A DNA stretch of 28,441 nt, from positions 1-28,441 of the forward strand of contig CAYTCD010000014.1 in assembly GCA_964436335.1 (NCBI GenBank), written 5' to 3'. A program made the position numbers and the translations under genes. The notes beneath the pieces are model-generated. The model saw only the letters and a list, made by a program, of their open reading frames with translations. It ran no database searches and was not told where the DNA came from. The stretch comes from Pullibacteroides sp964436335. GTDB lineage: Bacteria > Bacteroidota > Bacteroidia > Bacteroidales > P3. Each line of letters opens with the position of its first letter. The first letter of the stretch is position 1. Positions 1 to 8,442 of this stretch are shown here, one piece after another.

Positions 1-2
1 AG

Positions 3-362
3 ACCCTCCTTCTTACCAACCGACAGAAAAACAGATTCTGGCTCTACGTCACCCATGCCAGAAAGCCTTTTATTACAAAGGATTTCGGTGCATCACTGCA
101 GATTCCGCGCGTTTCTTTTGCCGATGAAGACCTGATGCGGCAGATTCTCGGAACCGCCCATGGTGCCGCAACACCCTTCGGGCTTCTACGTGAAGAGGCC
201 CGGGAGGTTACCTTCGTGATGGACAGGGATGTGGCGATGAGAGAGAAAATCGTCATCACCGACGGCGATCCGTGCGGCTTCATCGCGATTTCCACCCAAG
301 ACCTTTTCCGTCTGTTAAAGAAAACGCCGGTTCTTATTGAAAATCCGGCGGAGATTTTATGA
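3..362 (+). CDS. Prolyl-tRNA editing protein ProX / YbaK-EbsC family (5' truncated by window edge)
   Basis: The open frame enters from the left edge, so the true start lies outside the window; about 119 C-terminal residues are visible. The family hydrolyses mischarged aminoacyl-tRNA (typically Ala-tRNAPro or Cys-tRNAPro) as a free-standing cytosolic editing domain. Recognisable landmarks are the run beginning LLTNRQKNRFWLYVTH, the substrate-pocket segment HGAATPFGLL and the C-terminal segment GFIAISTQDLFRLLKK, all in the order expected for ProX. The stop codon overlaps the stop of the convergent mpl gene by 6 bp, and there is no room for a terminator between them. The family is clear, but the exact tRNA specificity cannot be read from this part. 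Confidence 0.85.
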   Translation, partial: TLLLTNRQKNRFWLYVTHARKPFITKDFGASLQIPRVSFADEDLMRQILGTAHGAATPFGLLREEAREVTFVMDRDVAMREKIVITDGDPCGFIAISTQDLFRLLKKTPVLIENPAEIL

Positions 363-1730
363 TATGAGTTCTTTCGCCAACGCCTTCTCATCCACCCCGT
401 CAAAATTCCCCGAGGTCATCCACAGCAGATTGGCGTTCTTCCAGGACATGGCCTTTAAATCGCGCACCAAACGGGCGCTGTCGTCATAGACATGCAGGTC
501 TTTGCGGCCGAAAGCCTCGTAGATCATATCGGCGGTGATGGGTTCCAGTTTCTTGTGTTCCACCGCCTTGGGGTTGAAATAGACAAAAGCCGTATCCGCC
601 TTGTCCATGCAGCCCTTGTAGTGCGAAAAGAAAATCTTGCTGAGGCTGCTGAAGGTATGCAGTTCCATGCACGCCACCAAGGCACGTTGCGGATATTGTT
701 CCTTTACCGCCGCAATCGTAGCCTGCAGTTTGGAGGGCGAATGGGCAAAGTCCTTATAGACGCTTACCGATGCCGCCGCATTTTCCGCAATCTTTTCCAA
801 ACGGCGCGAAGCCCCCTTGAAATGCACGATGCTTTTTAGAAAGACCTCATCTTCCACGCCCAGGCTGCGGCAGACCTGCCATGCGGCAAAGATGTTCTGC
901 ATATTGTGACGGCCGAACACCTGCAAGGGATAAACCTTGCCTCCGTAGAGCAATTCCGTACCGTTTTCGGTAACGCGGTATTCCGGTACGGAGTACGGGC
1001 GGAACGTAATATCGGTGCGTTCTTTCTTGAGGTTTTCGGCAATCTTCCTCACCTCCGGATCTTCCTCATAATAGGCGAATGTGCCTTGGGGCTCGATGCT
1101 CTTGGCAAAGAGGTCGAATTGGGAAACATAATTTTCGAACGTGGGGAAAACATTGATATGGTCCCAGGCGATGCCGTTCACCACCGCGATGTCGGGATGG
1201 TAAAGGTGAAATTTGGGGCGGCGGTCTATCGGCGAGGTCAGGTATTCATCGCCCTCCAGAACCATCACCTTAGCGGTGCTGCTGAGGCGCACCATAATGT
1301 CGTAGCCCTCCAGCTGCGCGCCCACCATATAGTCGCATTCCAGGCCGGCATCCTTGAGCACGTGCAGAATCATGGCCGTTACCGACGTCTTGCCGTGGCT
1401 TCCGCCCACCACCACGCGCGTTTTGTCTTTCGACTGTTCGTAAAGGTATTCCGGATAGGAGTGGATTTTAAGCCCCAGTTCCTTGGCGCGCAACAGTTCG
1501 GGATTGTCCGCGCGGGCGTGCATGCCCAAAATCACGGCATCCAAATCGGAGGTAATGCGCTGCGGAAACCAACCCGGCTGGGCCGGCAACAGCCCGTAGC
1601 GTTCCAGGCGGCTCTTGGCGGGATCGAAAATCTCGTCATCCGAACCGCTTACTTCATACCCTTTCAAATGCAGGGCCATGGCCAGATTGTGCATGGCGCT
1701 GCCCCCTATGGCGATAAAATGTACTTTCAT
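357..1730 (-). CDS. mpl: UDP-N-acetylmuramate:L-alanyl-gamma-D-glutamyl-meso-diaminopimelate ligase (Mpl)
   Basis: This 457-residue protein is a Mur-ligase paralogue. Mpl attaches the recycled tripeptide L-Ala-gamma-D-Glu-meso-DAP to UDP-MurNAc in the cytosol, returning cell-wall fragments to peptidoglycan synthesis. It starts with a Rossmann-like IAIGGSAMHNLA segment (residues 6-17). It has the Mur-ligase ATP-binding loop GGSHGKTSVTAM (about 109-120), the VLEGDEY segment and the NGIAWDHINVFPT stretch that distinguishes Mpl from MurC. The length is normal. It is the last gene of a minus-strand operon, 22 bp after the transketolase C-half, and its stop overlaps that of the convergent editing gene. 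MurC is the nearest alternative, but the N-terminal and central motifs favour Mpl. Confidence 0.93.
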   Translation of the reverse strand: MKVHFIAIGGSAMHNLAMALHLKGYEVSGSDDEIFDPAKSRLERYGLLPAQPGWFPQRITSDLDAVILGMHARADNPELLRAKELGLKIHSYPEYLYEQSKDKTRVVVGGSHGKTSVTAMILHVLKDAGLECDYMVGAQLEGYDIMVRLSSTAKVMVLEGDEYLTSPIDRRPKFHLYHPDIAVVNGIAWDHINVFPTFENYVSQFDLFAKSIEPQGTFAYYEEDPEVRKIAENLKKERTDITFRPYSVPEYRVTENGTELLYGGKVYPLQVFGRHNMQNIFAAWQVCRSLGVEDEVFLKSIVHFKGASRRLEKIAENAAASVSVYKDFAHSPSKLQATIAAVKEQYPQRALVACMELHTFSSLSKIFFSHYKGCMDKADTAFVYFNPKAVEHKKLEPITADMIYEAFGRKDLHVYDDSARLVRDLKAMSWKNANLLWMTSGNFDGVDEKALAKELIS

Positions 1731-1752
1731 GGCGGAAACTCAATGTAGAGAT

Positions 1753-2709
1753 TTATTTCTTACGTGCCAGCAGTGCTTCGGCTTTCTTGACGATTCCGGC
1801 GGCATTCAAACCGTAGAGGTCAAGCAGTTCCTGCGGCTTTCCGCTTTGGCCGAAACGGTCATCCACCCCCAGCATTTCCATGGGAACGGGATAGTTCCGA
1901 ATCAGGAAATTAGCCACCGCATCACCCAACCCGCCGTTGAGCTGGTGTTCCTCGCAAGTGAGCACGCAACCTGTTTTCTTGACCGAGGCCAACACACAGG
2001 CCGTGTCGAGCGGTTTCAAGGTAGCCATATCGATTACTTCGGCATGGATGCCTTTCTGTTCCAAGGCCTCCGCCGCTTCCAAGGCCGGCCATACCAAATG
2101 CCCGATGGCGATAATCGTCAGGTCGCTCCCCTCTTGCAGCACATAGCCTTTGCCGATTTCAAACGGACGGTCTGCCGGCGTGAAATTGGGCACGGTAGGA
2201 CGTCCGCAGCGCAGATACACCGGCCCGGCGTATTTTGCCACCGCCACAGTAGCCTGCACCGCCTGGTTGTAGTCGCAAGGGTGAACCACCGCCATGCCCG
2301 GCATCATGCGCATCATGCCCATGTCTTCCAAGGCCTGGTGCGTGGCGCCGTCCTCGCCCACGCTCAGCCCCGCATGCGGCGCGTAAATCTTTACATTGGC
2401 CTGGGAATAAGCCACCGACTGACGGATTTGGTCATACACACGCCCGGTGGAAAATTCGGCGAAAGTGCCCGTAAAGGGAATCTTGCCGGCCACCGCCAAT
2501 CCGGCGGCGATGCCTATCATGTTGGCTTCGGCGATCCCCACTTGAAAGAAACGTTCGGGATATGCCTTGGCGAAAGCGTCCATCTTTACCGAACCGGTCA
2601 GGTCGGCCGCCAGCGCCACCACTTGCGGCAACTCCTGCGCGGCCAGTATCAGCCCCGCGCCGAATCCGGAACGTGTATCTTTTTTTTCGGTGTAGGAATA
2701 TTTATTCAT
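1753..2709 (-). CDS. Transketolase, C-terminal subunit (pyrimidine-binding and C-terminal domains)
   Basis: At 318 residues this is the second half of a split transketolase, which moves two-carbon units between sugar phosphates in the pentose phosphate pathway using thiamine diphosphate. The pyrimidine-binding domain carries GIAEANMIGIAAGLA; Glu61 there is the conserved acid that activates the cofactor. The segment YAPHAGLSVGEDGATHQALEDMG is typical of the family. The C-terminal transketolase domain starts near residue 190 (GSDLTIIAIGHLVWPALEAAE) and includes CEEHQLNGGLGDAVA. It lies 27 bp after the vWA gene and 22 bp before mpl. The N-terminal half is encoded upstream in the same operon. A DXS-type enzyme is excluded by the split architecture and motif spacing. 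Confidence 0.93.
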   Translation of the reverse strand: MNKYSYTEKKDTRSGFGAGLILAAQELPQVVALAADLTGSVKMDAFAKAYPERFFQVGIAEANMIGIAAGLAVAGKIPFTGTFAEFSTGRVYDQIRQSVAYSQANVKIYAPHAGLSVGEDGATHQALEDMGMMRMMPGMAVVHPCDYNQAVQATVAVAKYAGPVYLRCGRPTVPNFTPADRPFEIGKGYVLQEGSDLTIIAIGHLVWPALEAAEALEQKGIHAEVIDMATLKPLDTACVLASVKKTGCVLTCEEHQLNGGLGDAVANFLIRNYPVPMEMLGVDDRFGQSGKPQELLDLYGLNAAGIVKKAEALLARKK

Positions 2710-2736
2710 GGCTTGTAGATTTTCTGTTGTTCTTTT

Positions 2737-4137
2737 TTACAAACTTACTTCAACCGTGGCACCCGGTTTCAACACAAATGTTTTTTCCCGCGTGGCAGAA
2801 GAACGCAGGTTGTAGCGCGATCGGTTCACAATACGATAGGTCCCGGGGCGCAGGTAGAGGGTTTCGGTGGTTTTGTTGTCTCCAAAACTATGAATCAACT
2901 GTTGGTGCCCGGCAGAATCAAGGGCGTAAAGCGTACCGTATCCACCGCCGTTGCGTCGGAAAACACAGATGCCCAACATCGGCAAATCAACGGTAGTGGT
3001 TTTATTGGGACTGATGTTCACGTTTTTGAGACAAACCGGCGGCAAGGTAAGGATATCTATGTCGTAATTTCCCACCAAATAACGATTATTCGCATTGACA
3101 TACTGCACGTTGATAATTTCCGTCTGCCCCGGTTTCCTGATTACGCAAGGGGTGCTCTCGGTAACCGAAGCACGGGAACCTTTCATGCTCACCACCAGAT
3201 TTCCCTGTGCAGCCGGCAGCGCTATCGTATTATGCCGTCCTGTATGCACCACCACCGAATCCAGACGGGAAGGCGGCAAGGTATGCACCTCCACGTCATA
3301 CACATGAAGCGGATCGAGCGTAAGCGTATCGGGATTGCCATAGTAGTTGAGCGTATGCACATAATTGTATATCACTTTTCCCGACACATGATCGTAAAAG
3401 GTCATGTTCAAGTTGCTTACCGTGGGGCTGCCGTCAGCGTCTATCAGATTCACCTGTGCGGTAGTGGTGTTCAAGGCCTGTGATATCACGATTTCAAAGG
3501 CCCGTACAAAGTCTTTTTCGTTAGAGGCATCGAAATATTCTCCCACACAGCGGAACTCTTCGGTAAAATCGTTGCCGATACCGATAATGAAAGGCTTCAG
3601 GGCAATTCCCTGCCGTTGCAGATAGCGGGAAGCCGCACAAGGATCGCCCCCGCATTCCTCTATGCCGTCGGTAATGAGGATAATCAGGTTACGGCAATTG
3701 TCGCAAGGTGGAAAATCTTTAGCTGCCTCGGTAAGAGAATACGCTATCGGCGTGGAACCTTTCGGTACAAGCGAGCAAATCACCTGGGTGATTTTTTTAC
3801 CGTTGCCGAAAGAAAAAGGTACTTCTAACTTACTGTCTCCGCAATCCAAAGGTGGATACGACTTTTGATGCCCATAAACACGCAAGGCCAACTGTACGTT
3901 GGGTACCGTGGCCAACGAATCGATGATTTCGGTGATGAGCCGTTTGGATATCGCCATCTTTGAGGCACTCTGCCAACGGGCATTCATCGAGTTGGAGGCA
4001 TCGTAGATAAGCAGGATGCGGTTCAAAGGGCGCGCCCCCTCCTGAGCCTGCAACAACGGCATACCTATCCATAAACCGGCCCAAAGCGCGACAAGGAGTC
4101 TGACGGGCCACCTATAGGAAGAATTGTATTTTCGCAT
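2737..4137 (-). CDS. Secreted von Willebrand factor type A domain protein
   Basis: The frame is open from 4212, but I place the start at the ATG at 4137. From there the protein opens with a signal peptide (MRKYNSSYRWPVRLLVALWA, cleaved after about LLQAQ), whereas the longer version would overlap the upstream gene and bury the signal. The mature part begins with a vWA domain with an intact metal-ion site: D46-x-S48-x-S50 (DASNS), T129 and D157 (ITDGIEE). Several cysteines (C99, C121, C145, C148, C162, C167) suggest disulfides in the periplasm. Residues beyond about 220 look like repeated beta-sandwich modules. The length is 466 residues. It sits 13 bp after the transketolase N-half and 27 bp before the C-half. 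The family occurs widely in Bacteroidetes, but I know of no assigned function. Confidence 0.85.
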   Translation of the reverse strand: MRKYNSSYRWPVRLLVALWAGLWIGMPLLQAQEGARPLNRILLIYDASNSMNARWQSASKMAISKRLITEIIDSLATVPNVQLALRVYGHQKSYPPLDCGDSKLEVPFSFGNGKKITQVICSLVPKGSTPIAYSLTEAAKDFPPCDNCRNLIILITDGIEECGGDPCAASRYLQRQGIALKPFIIGIGNDFTEEFRCVGEYFDASNEKDFVRAFEIVISQALNTTTAQVNLIDADGSPTVSNLNMTFYDHVSGKVIYNYVHTLNYYGNPDTLTLDPLHVYDVEVHTLPPSRLDSVVVHTGRHNTIALPAAQGNLVVSMKGSRASVTESTPCVIRKPGQTEIINVQYVNANNRYLVGNYDIDILTLPPVCLKNVNISPNKTTTVDLPMLGICVFRRNGGGYGTLYALDSAGHQQLIHSFGDNKTTETLYLRPGTYRIVNRSRYNLRSSATREKTFVLKPGATVEVSL

Positions 4138-4150
4138 TCGCAACTTTCGT

Positions 4151-4999
4151 TTAGTAATCGCCGTATTCTGTCTCGGAAATCTGCAGGAGGGCGGATTCGG
4201 CCTGTTCATCATTGGGTGCCGTGCCGTGCCATTTGGCGAGGTTTTTCATAAAATCCACGCCAAACCCCATTTCGGTGCGCATCACAATCATTACCGGTTT
4301 TCCTTTTCCCGTATGTTCCCGTGCGGTTTTGAGCGTGCTTTCCACTTGCGCCGCATCGTTGCCGTTCATCGAAAGCACGTCCCAGCCGAAAGCGGCGAAC
4401 TTGGCGTTCAAATCGCCCAAATCCATCACATCCCTGGTGGCGCCGTCTATCTGCAAACCGTTGTGATCCACCACCGAAATCAGGTTATCAACTTTCTTGG
4501 CTCCGGCAAACATGGCGCTTTCCCAAATCTGCCCTTCTTCCAGCTCGCCGTCGCCGTGAAGCGTGTAAACCAAGTGTTGGTCGCCGTCCATTTTCTTGGC
4601 CAAGGCCATGCCGATGGCGTTAGACATACCCTGTCCCAGCGAACCGGAGGCCATGCGGATGCCCGGCAAGTGGTGGGATACGCTGGGATGCCCTTGCAGG
4701 CGGCTGCCCAACTGGCGCAAGGTGCCCAATTCGGAAACCGGGAAATAGCCGGTTCGTGCCAGAACGCTGTAAAGCACCGGGGCGATATGGCCGTTGGAGA
4801 GGAAAAATACGTCCTGCCCCTTGCCGTCGAGCGTAAATTTCTCGGGACTGTGTTCCATGTGATTGAAAAACAATACCGTCATAAAATCGGCGCAGCCCAA
4901 AGAACCGCCCGTATGTCCCGATTTGGCCGCATGGATCATACGGATAACGTCTCTGCGTACCTGTGCGGCCATCTTTTCGAGTTGTGCTGTCTGCAACAT
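4151..4999 (-). CDS. Transketolase, N-terminal subunit (thiamine diphosphate pyrophosphate-binding domain)
   Basis: This 282-residue protein is the first half of a two-subunit transketolase. The conserved cofactor histidines are in AKSGHTGGSLG (His29) and LSNGHIAPVLYS (His71). The thiamine diphosphate/metal signature starts with GDGELEEGQIWES (149-161) and ends with DHNG (Asn180). The protein must pair with the C-half encoded two genes downstream to be active. It is the first gene of the four-gene minus-strand operon and has a perfect TAnnTTTG -7 box about 55 bp before the ATG. The split form is common in bacteria and archaea; having a gene for a secreted protein between the halves is the odd point here. 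Confidence 0.94.
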   Translation of the reverse strand: MLQTAQLEKMAAQVRRDVIRMIHAAKSGHTGGSLGCADFMTVLFFNHMEHSPEKFTLDGKGQDVFFLSNGHIAPVLYSVLARTGYFPVSELGTLRQLGSRLQGHPSVSHHLPGIRMASGSLGQGMSNAIGMALAKKMDGDQHLVYTLHGDGELEEGQIWESAMFAGAKKVDNLISVVDHNGLQIDGATRDVMDLGDLNAKFAAFGWDVLSMNGNDAAQVESTLKTAREHTGKGKPVMIVMRTEMGFGVDFMKNLAKWHGTAPNDEQAESALLQISETEYGDY

Positions 5000-5054
5000 C
5001 GTTTATAGTATATTTAAATGTTATCGTTGGGACGACCTTAGGCCGACCTGAACG

Positions 5055-5062
5055 CAAAGGTA
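5055..5062 (-). promoter_or_regulatory. Candidate Bacteroidetes -7 box for the transketolase-mpl operon
   Basis: Read on the minus strand this is TACCTTTG, a perfect match to the TAnnTTTG -7 element of Bacteroidetes. It would give a leader of about 50 nt before the transketolase N-half. No good TTTG -33 box is visible at 19-21 nt upstream, so the call rests on one element and its position. Confidence 0.5.
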
Positions 5063-5422
5063 TTAAAAAGCATGCAGATTTAATTGAAAGTGCCGCCGGT
5101 TTTACCGACGGCACTTCGGGTCCAACGAGAAGCAAAAAGTTAAGTGTTAAAGATTCTATAAACCAAGCATAGGCATAAAATTTGATTTGACATAGCTGTG
5201 TTATTACGGAAGCCTACCGGTATTTGCAGATGCCTTTCGGTTTCCCCTTTTATGGATGCTTCCATATATAAAACGCGCCAAATCGAAATTATCGGGATTT
5301 TGAGATCCAAAAAGTTATTAACAATTAATCAATACGCTTTTATTCAACAATTTATGATCGAAAAATTTTTCTCTATACGAAAATTTCCGTATGCACCATG
5401 CGCTCACAAAACGGCAAGGAGC
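5063..5422. other. Intergenic region with one strong hairpin, no gene recognised
   Basis: Between the transketolase operon and the V-ATPase terminator I see no convincing coding frame and no tRNA or rRNA. The one clear structure is an inverted repeat at 5088-5116: 8-bp arms AAGTGCCG/CGGCACTT enclose a further 4-bp CGGT/ACCG stem with a TTT loop. It lies just upstream of the transketolase promoter and has no T-run on either side, so it is not a classical terminator. Confidence 0.5.
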
Positions 5423-5455
5423 AAAAAAAAACGCCGCAAAGCGGCGTTTTTTTTT
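5423..5455 (-). terminator. Rho-independent terminator of the V-ATPase operon
   Basis: A GC hairpin CGCCGC (5432-5437), loop AAA, GCGGCG (5441-5446) is flanked by a long A-run on one side and a long T-run on the other. This makes it a bidirectional intrinsic terminator. It lies about 20-50 bp after the stop of the proteolipid gene, where the minus-strand V-ATPase transcript should end. Confidence 0.9.
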
Positions 5456-5472
5456 TGCGGTTAAATCTTCTC

Positions 5473-5919
5473 TTACAGAGTGCCTCCGATAAGGATGGTA
5501 ACCAACAACGCGATGATGGCGTACAATTCGGGGAAAACCGCCAAAATCATCGTACTGCTGAACAGGTTATGTCCCGAACCGATACCGTTGATACCGTCGG
5601 CGCAGATTTTGGATTGACGGATAGCCGACAAGAGGGCCACACAACCCAAGGCCAAGCCTGCACCGAAAACAGCCGCGGCCTGAAACCAATTGATTTCAGC
5701 CGTAATCTTGGTGTAAGTAAGGAAGAATCCCACAAAGCCGTACAGCCCCTGGGTGGCCGGCAAGGCGCTCAAGGCGATGCAAGAGCCCAAAGCATCCGGT
5801 TTCTTTTTCAACGCGCCCAGCGTGGCACTACCGCTGATAGATACGCCGTAAGCACTGCCGATACCCGACAGGATCACCATGACGGCGATACCCAAATAAG
5901 CCAAAACAACAGGTTCCAT
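5473..5919 (-). CDS. V-type ATP synthase subunit K (proteolipid rotor ring, NtpK-like)
   Basis: This 148-residue protein has four membrane helices in two hairpins and forms the ion-carrying rotor ring of the membrane Vo sector. The essential carboxylate is Glu131 in AVFPELYAII. Compared from memory with Enterococcus hirae NtpK, the five Na+ ligands Leu61, Thr64, Gln65, Gln110 and Glu139 correspond to Leu53, Thr56, Gln57, Gln102 and Glu131 here. They align without a gap, at a constant offset of eight (segments ALPATQGLYGF, IRQSKICADGI and FPELYAI). That supports Na+ rather than H+ coupling. It is the last gene of the operon, 34 bp after subunit I, and a strong terminator follows. Confidence 0.95.
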   Translation of the reverse strand: MEPVVLAYLGIAVMVILSGIGSAYGVSISGSATLGALKKKPDALGSCIALSALPATQGLYGFVGFFLTYTKITAEINWFQAAAVFGAGLALGCVALLSAIRQSKICADGINGIGSGHNLFSSTMILAVFPELYAIIALLVTILIGGTL

Positions 5920-5953
5920 AATTTTTTATTTTTAATTGTTATTTATTCAGTTT

Positions 5954-7834
5954 CTATTGATTGATTTTAAAAGGCCTGTATTCTTTGCCCCCGCCGGCAA
6001 ACCCCGCGTTCTTGTAGAATTCCACAAAGGTGAGGCGCAAGGGATGCACCACCGACCCCAACACGCAAAGGGCCAGATTCAGGCTGTGGCCGAAAAGCAG
6101 GATAAAGAGCATGATAAGCTGGCTCACCACCGGTACGCCCACCCCGTTGGCAGCGTCCAGCGCCAGGGTATTGAACACCGAACCGAGGATGCCGCCGGTC
6201 AAGCCCAAGGCAAAGAGGCGGATATAGGAAAGCAGGTCGCCCACCAAACCGGTCGCCGTGTTATAGGTATCCCACAGGCCTAAGCCGAGATTGAACAGGG
6301 GGTTCTTGTCGGGATTGTTGTAAAACAACGCCAGCACCGCCCCAGCAATCACCAGGGCATCCAAGCCATAGACCACATATACCGGCAGGTTCAGCCCCAG
6401 CATGGGCGCGCCCACCAGCAGACCGCCGCATACGATGACCGCCAGCCAGCCGATACGGTGCAGGGCATACTTGAAGCCTTTCACCTTGGTAAGCCGCAAC
6501 ACGTTCATGAACATGCCGAACAGAATCTGCACCGCCCCGATAACCAGCGAGAGGGTCATCATCTTGTTGCTGTCGAAGATATAGGAGCGCAAAGAGCCCA
6601 AGGCCTCGATATTGACCAGGCTGATGCCGAAGAACGTGCCCGAAAGCGAGCCGAACACCACTGTAGCCACTCCGAACCAGAAGGTAAGCCAGCCGTAGGA
6701 TTTGGCCTTGGGATATTTCCTGACGATAAACAAAGCCGCCACCATCAGCAACAGGCCGTAACCGGCATCCCCGAGGCAGAATCCGAAGAAGGCCATGAAA
6801 AAAGGCGCCAGCATCGGGGTCAGGTCCAGTTCCCGGTAGTTGGGTAACGAGAACAGGCGCGTGATGGGTTCAAAAAGTCTAGCAAAACGGTTATTGCGCA
6901 ACAGCACCGGAATCTGCGGCGTTTCTTCGTCCGGCAAACGGTCGGCTTCCACCTGCTGATACACCACCTCTTCTTTTTCGAGAAAATCTTCGAACGCGGC
7001 GGTCTGCTCGGTAGGCAGATAGCCTTCCACAAACCGCAACGCCCCCTCGGCCTGTTGCGGCACGTTCAACGAAACAGTCTTGTAACTGAGTTGGTCTAAC
7101 AATCGGTTCTTTTCCTCTTTCAAAACCGCTGCCTGTCGCAGCAAAAAAGCGATCTTCTCCCCTATTTGCCGGGATTCTTCCTGCAGACGGGCATACTCGG
7201 TTTCCAAAACATCCAAGGGCTGTTCGGGCGCGGCACGGAGGCTCACCGTAAAGCCCATGCGCTTGGAAAGGCTTTCGGAGGTAAAGGTTTCGTTGGCTTC
7301 GCCCACCCATACAAAATAAGCCTTTCCGGCCATGCGGTTCACCACCTCCACCGGAAATTCCGATTGTAGGCGTTCGGTGTCCTGCATGTTCTTCAAGGCG
7401 GTTTCGGCAAAGAAAAAGCGCAATCCCGCCGCCTGTTCCAAACGGGCCAATTCTTCCTTATCGAAACTCCGCCATATCCGGGCTTCCCGCAACTGGTTTT
7501 CTATGTCTTTGCATTCTGCCGCGTTGTTGCGTTTGCTTTCCAGCACCGTTTCGCATTCGTGCAGCAACTTCTGCGCCGGCATCATTTCTGAGGCGGCCGA
7601 CAGGCCATTCTGGCCTTTCCCGGCTTTTTTGCCCTGTTCTTTCGCCTCGCGCCTGAATTCCGCCAGCACTTTTTCGATACGCTGCAAGAGCGGATAGAAT
7701 TCCTCATCGGATTTTTCGCTATAGACTTCCTCCTGACGTATATCCAAAAGCCCCATCCGCTGCAGACGTTCCATGAATGCGGCAAAATCACGGTGATACA
7801 CCAGAATGGAATAGCGGGTCATAGGTACAATCAT
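5954..7834 (-). CDS. V-type ATP synthase subunit I (membrane stator, a-subunit homologue)
   Basis: The frame is open further upstream, but the real start is the ATG at 7834, giving 626 residues beginning MIVPMTRYSILVYHRDF. That ATG overlaps the stop of subunit D (ATGA) and follows an unusually good ribosome-binding site (AGGAGGTGG) 4-6 nt upstream. The N-terminal half (about 1-320) is soluble and rich in coiled coil. The C-terminal half has about seven or eight membrane helices and forms the ion half-channels against the K ring. The essential arginine lies in LLSYIRLFALGLTGG (Arg539), with a second one in VVHPLRLTFVEF (Arg600), matching the pair known in the E. hirae subunit. Subunit K follows 34 bp downstream. 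Confidence 0.94.
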   Translation of the reverse strand: MIVPMTRYSILVYHRDFAAFMERLQRMGLLDIRQEEVYSEKSDEEFYPLLQRIEKVLAEFRREAKEQGKKAGKGQNGLSAASEMMPAQKLLHECETVLESKRNNAAECKDIENQLREARIWRSFDKEELARLEQAAGLRFFFAETALKNMQDTERLQSEFPVEVVNRMAGKAYFVWVGEANETFTSESLSKRMGFTVSLRAAPEQPLDVLETEYARLQEESRQIGEKIAFLLRQAAVLKEEKNRLLDQLSYKTVSLNVPQQAEGALRFVEGYLPTEQTAAFEDFLEKEEVVYQQVEADRLPDEETPQIPVLLRNNRFARLFEPITRLFSLPNYRELDLTPMLAPFFMAFFGFCLGDAGYGLLLMVAALFIVRKYPKAKSYGWLTFWFGVATVVFGSLSGTFFGISLVNIEALGSLRSYIFDSNKMMTLSLVIGAVQILFGMFMNVLRLTKVKGFKYALHRIGWLAVIVCGGLLVGAPMLGLNLPVYVVYGLDALVIAGAVLALFYNNPDKNPLFNLGLGLWDTYNTATGLVGDLLSYIRLFALGLTGGILGSVFNTLALDAANGVGVPVVSQLIMLFILLFGHSLNLALCVLGSVVHPLRLTFVEFYKNAGFAGGGKEYRPFKINQ

Positions 7835-8430
7835 GGTTCCACCTCCTCTGCATGACGGTTCTTGACTATCTTCTGCGCCGACTTGGCCAGGTTTTCCTCG
7901 TCTTCGATAAAGCGTTTTATCTTGCGGATCGCTTCGTTGTAGCCGGGAATCTGCACCTTTTCGTACAGATTCACCTTTTGGGTGGTCTTCTTGCGCGCCG
8001 TGTCGAGAAGCTGCATCTTGTACGTGAAGATCTCGCTTTCGATGCCGATGCGCACCAAATCCTTCAACAGCCCCAAACCGTCGGCATACCACAGCGGCGC
8101 TCCGAAAAGCTTGTACGGTTTTTCCGAAAAATCAATGCCGGTAAGACGCGGAATCTTTACCCCAGCAATCTTGTAATATTCGAGATGCACGTCTTCCACG
8201 CGGATCAAGTCGGGGCGGAACTCGGTGAACAGACGGGCAAATCCGTCCATCTGCCGCAGTTTTTCCGCCAGTTCCCGGTCTTTTCCCTCGGCATCCGCCT
8301 TGGCGCGCTTTACCTCCAGACGCAAGGCCGATTCCTTGTTCTTGATGGTGGGCAACGCCCGCGTCCGCGCCTTGAGTTTCTTGTCCAGCTCGTTGAGCGC
8401 GGTCTTGTTGTATTGAAACTTTATCGCCAT
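7831..8430 (-). CDS. V-type ATP synthase subunit D (central rotor shaft)
   Basis: This 199-residue protein, largely helical with long N- and C-terminal coiled coils, is the central-stalk D subunit that turns inside the A3B3 head and joins it to the rotor ring. The N-terminal segment IKFQYNKTALNELDKKLKARTRALPTIKNKE and the C-terminal helix of the NAIRKIKRFIEDEE type are characteristic. It starts 12 bp after subunit B and its stop overlaps the start of subunit I by 4 bp, implying coupled translation. No gene for the usual D partner, subunit F, is found in the operon. Confidence 0.92.
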   Translation of the reverse strand: MAIKFQYNKTALNELDKKLKARTRALPTIKNKESALRLEVKRAKADAEGKDRELAEKLRQMDGFARLFTEFRPDLIRVEDVHLEYYKIAGVKIPRLTGIDFSEKPYKLFGAPLWYADGLGLLKDLVRIGIESEIFTYKMQLLDTARKKTTQKVNLYEKVQIPGYNEAIRKIKRFIEDEENLAKSAQKIVKNRHAEEVEP

Positions 8431-8442
8431 GTGCGCGCCTTG

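Noticed and set aside
5198..5464. 88-codon plus-strand frame
   Set aside because: It runs through the V-ATPase terminator hairpin and has no recognisable features.
7835..8092. 86-residue N-terminal extension of subunit I
   Set aside because: It overlaps the subunit D gene and has Arg/His-rich out-of-frame composition; the ATG at 7834 with its ribosome-binding site and the homologous start MIVPMTRYSILV is clearly better.
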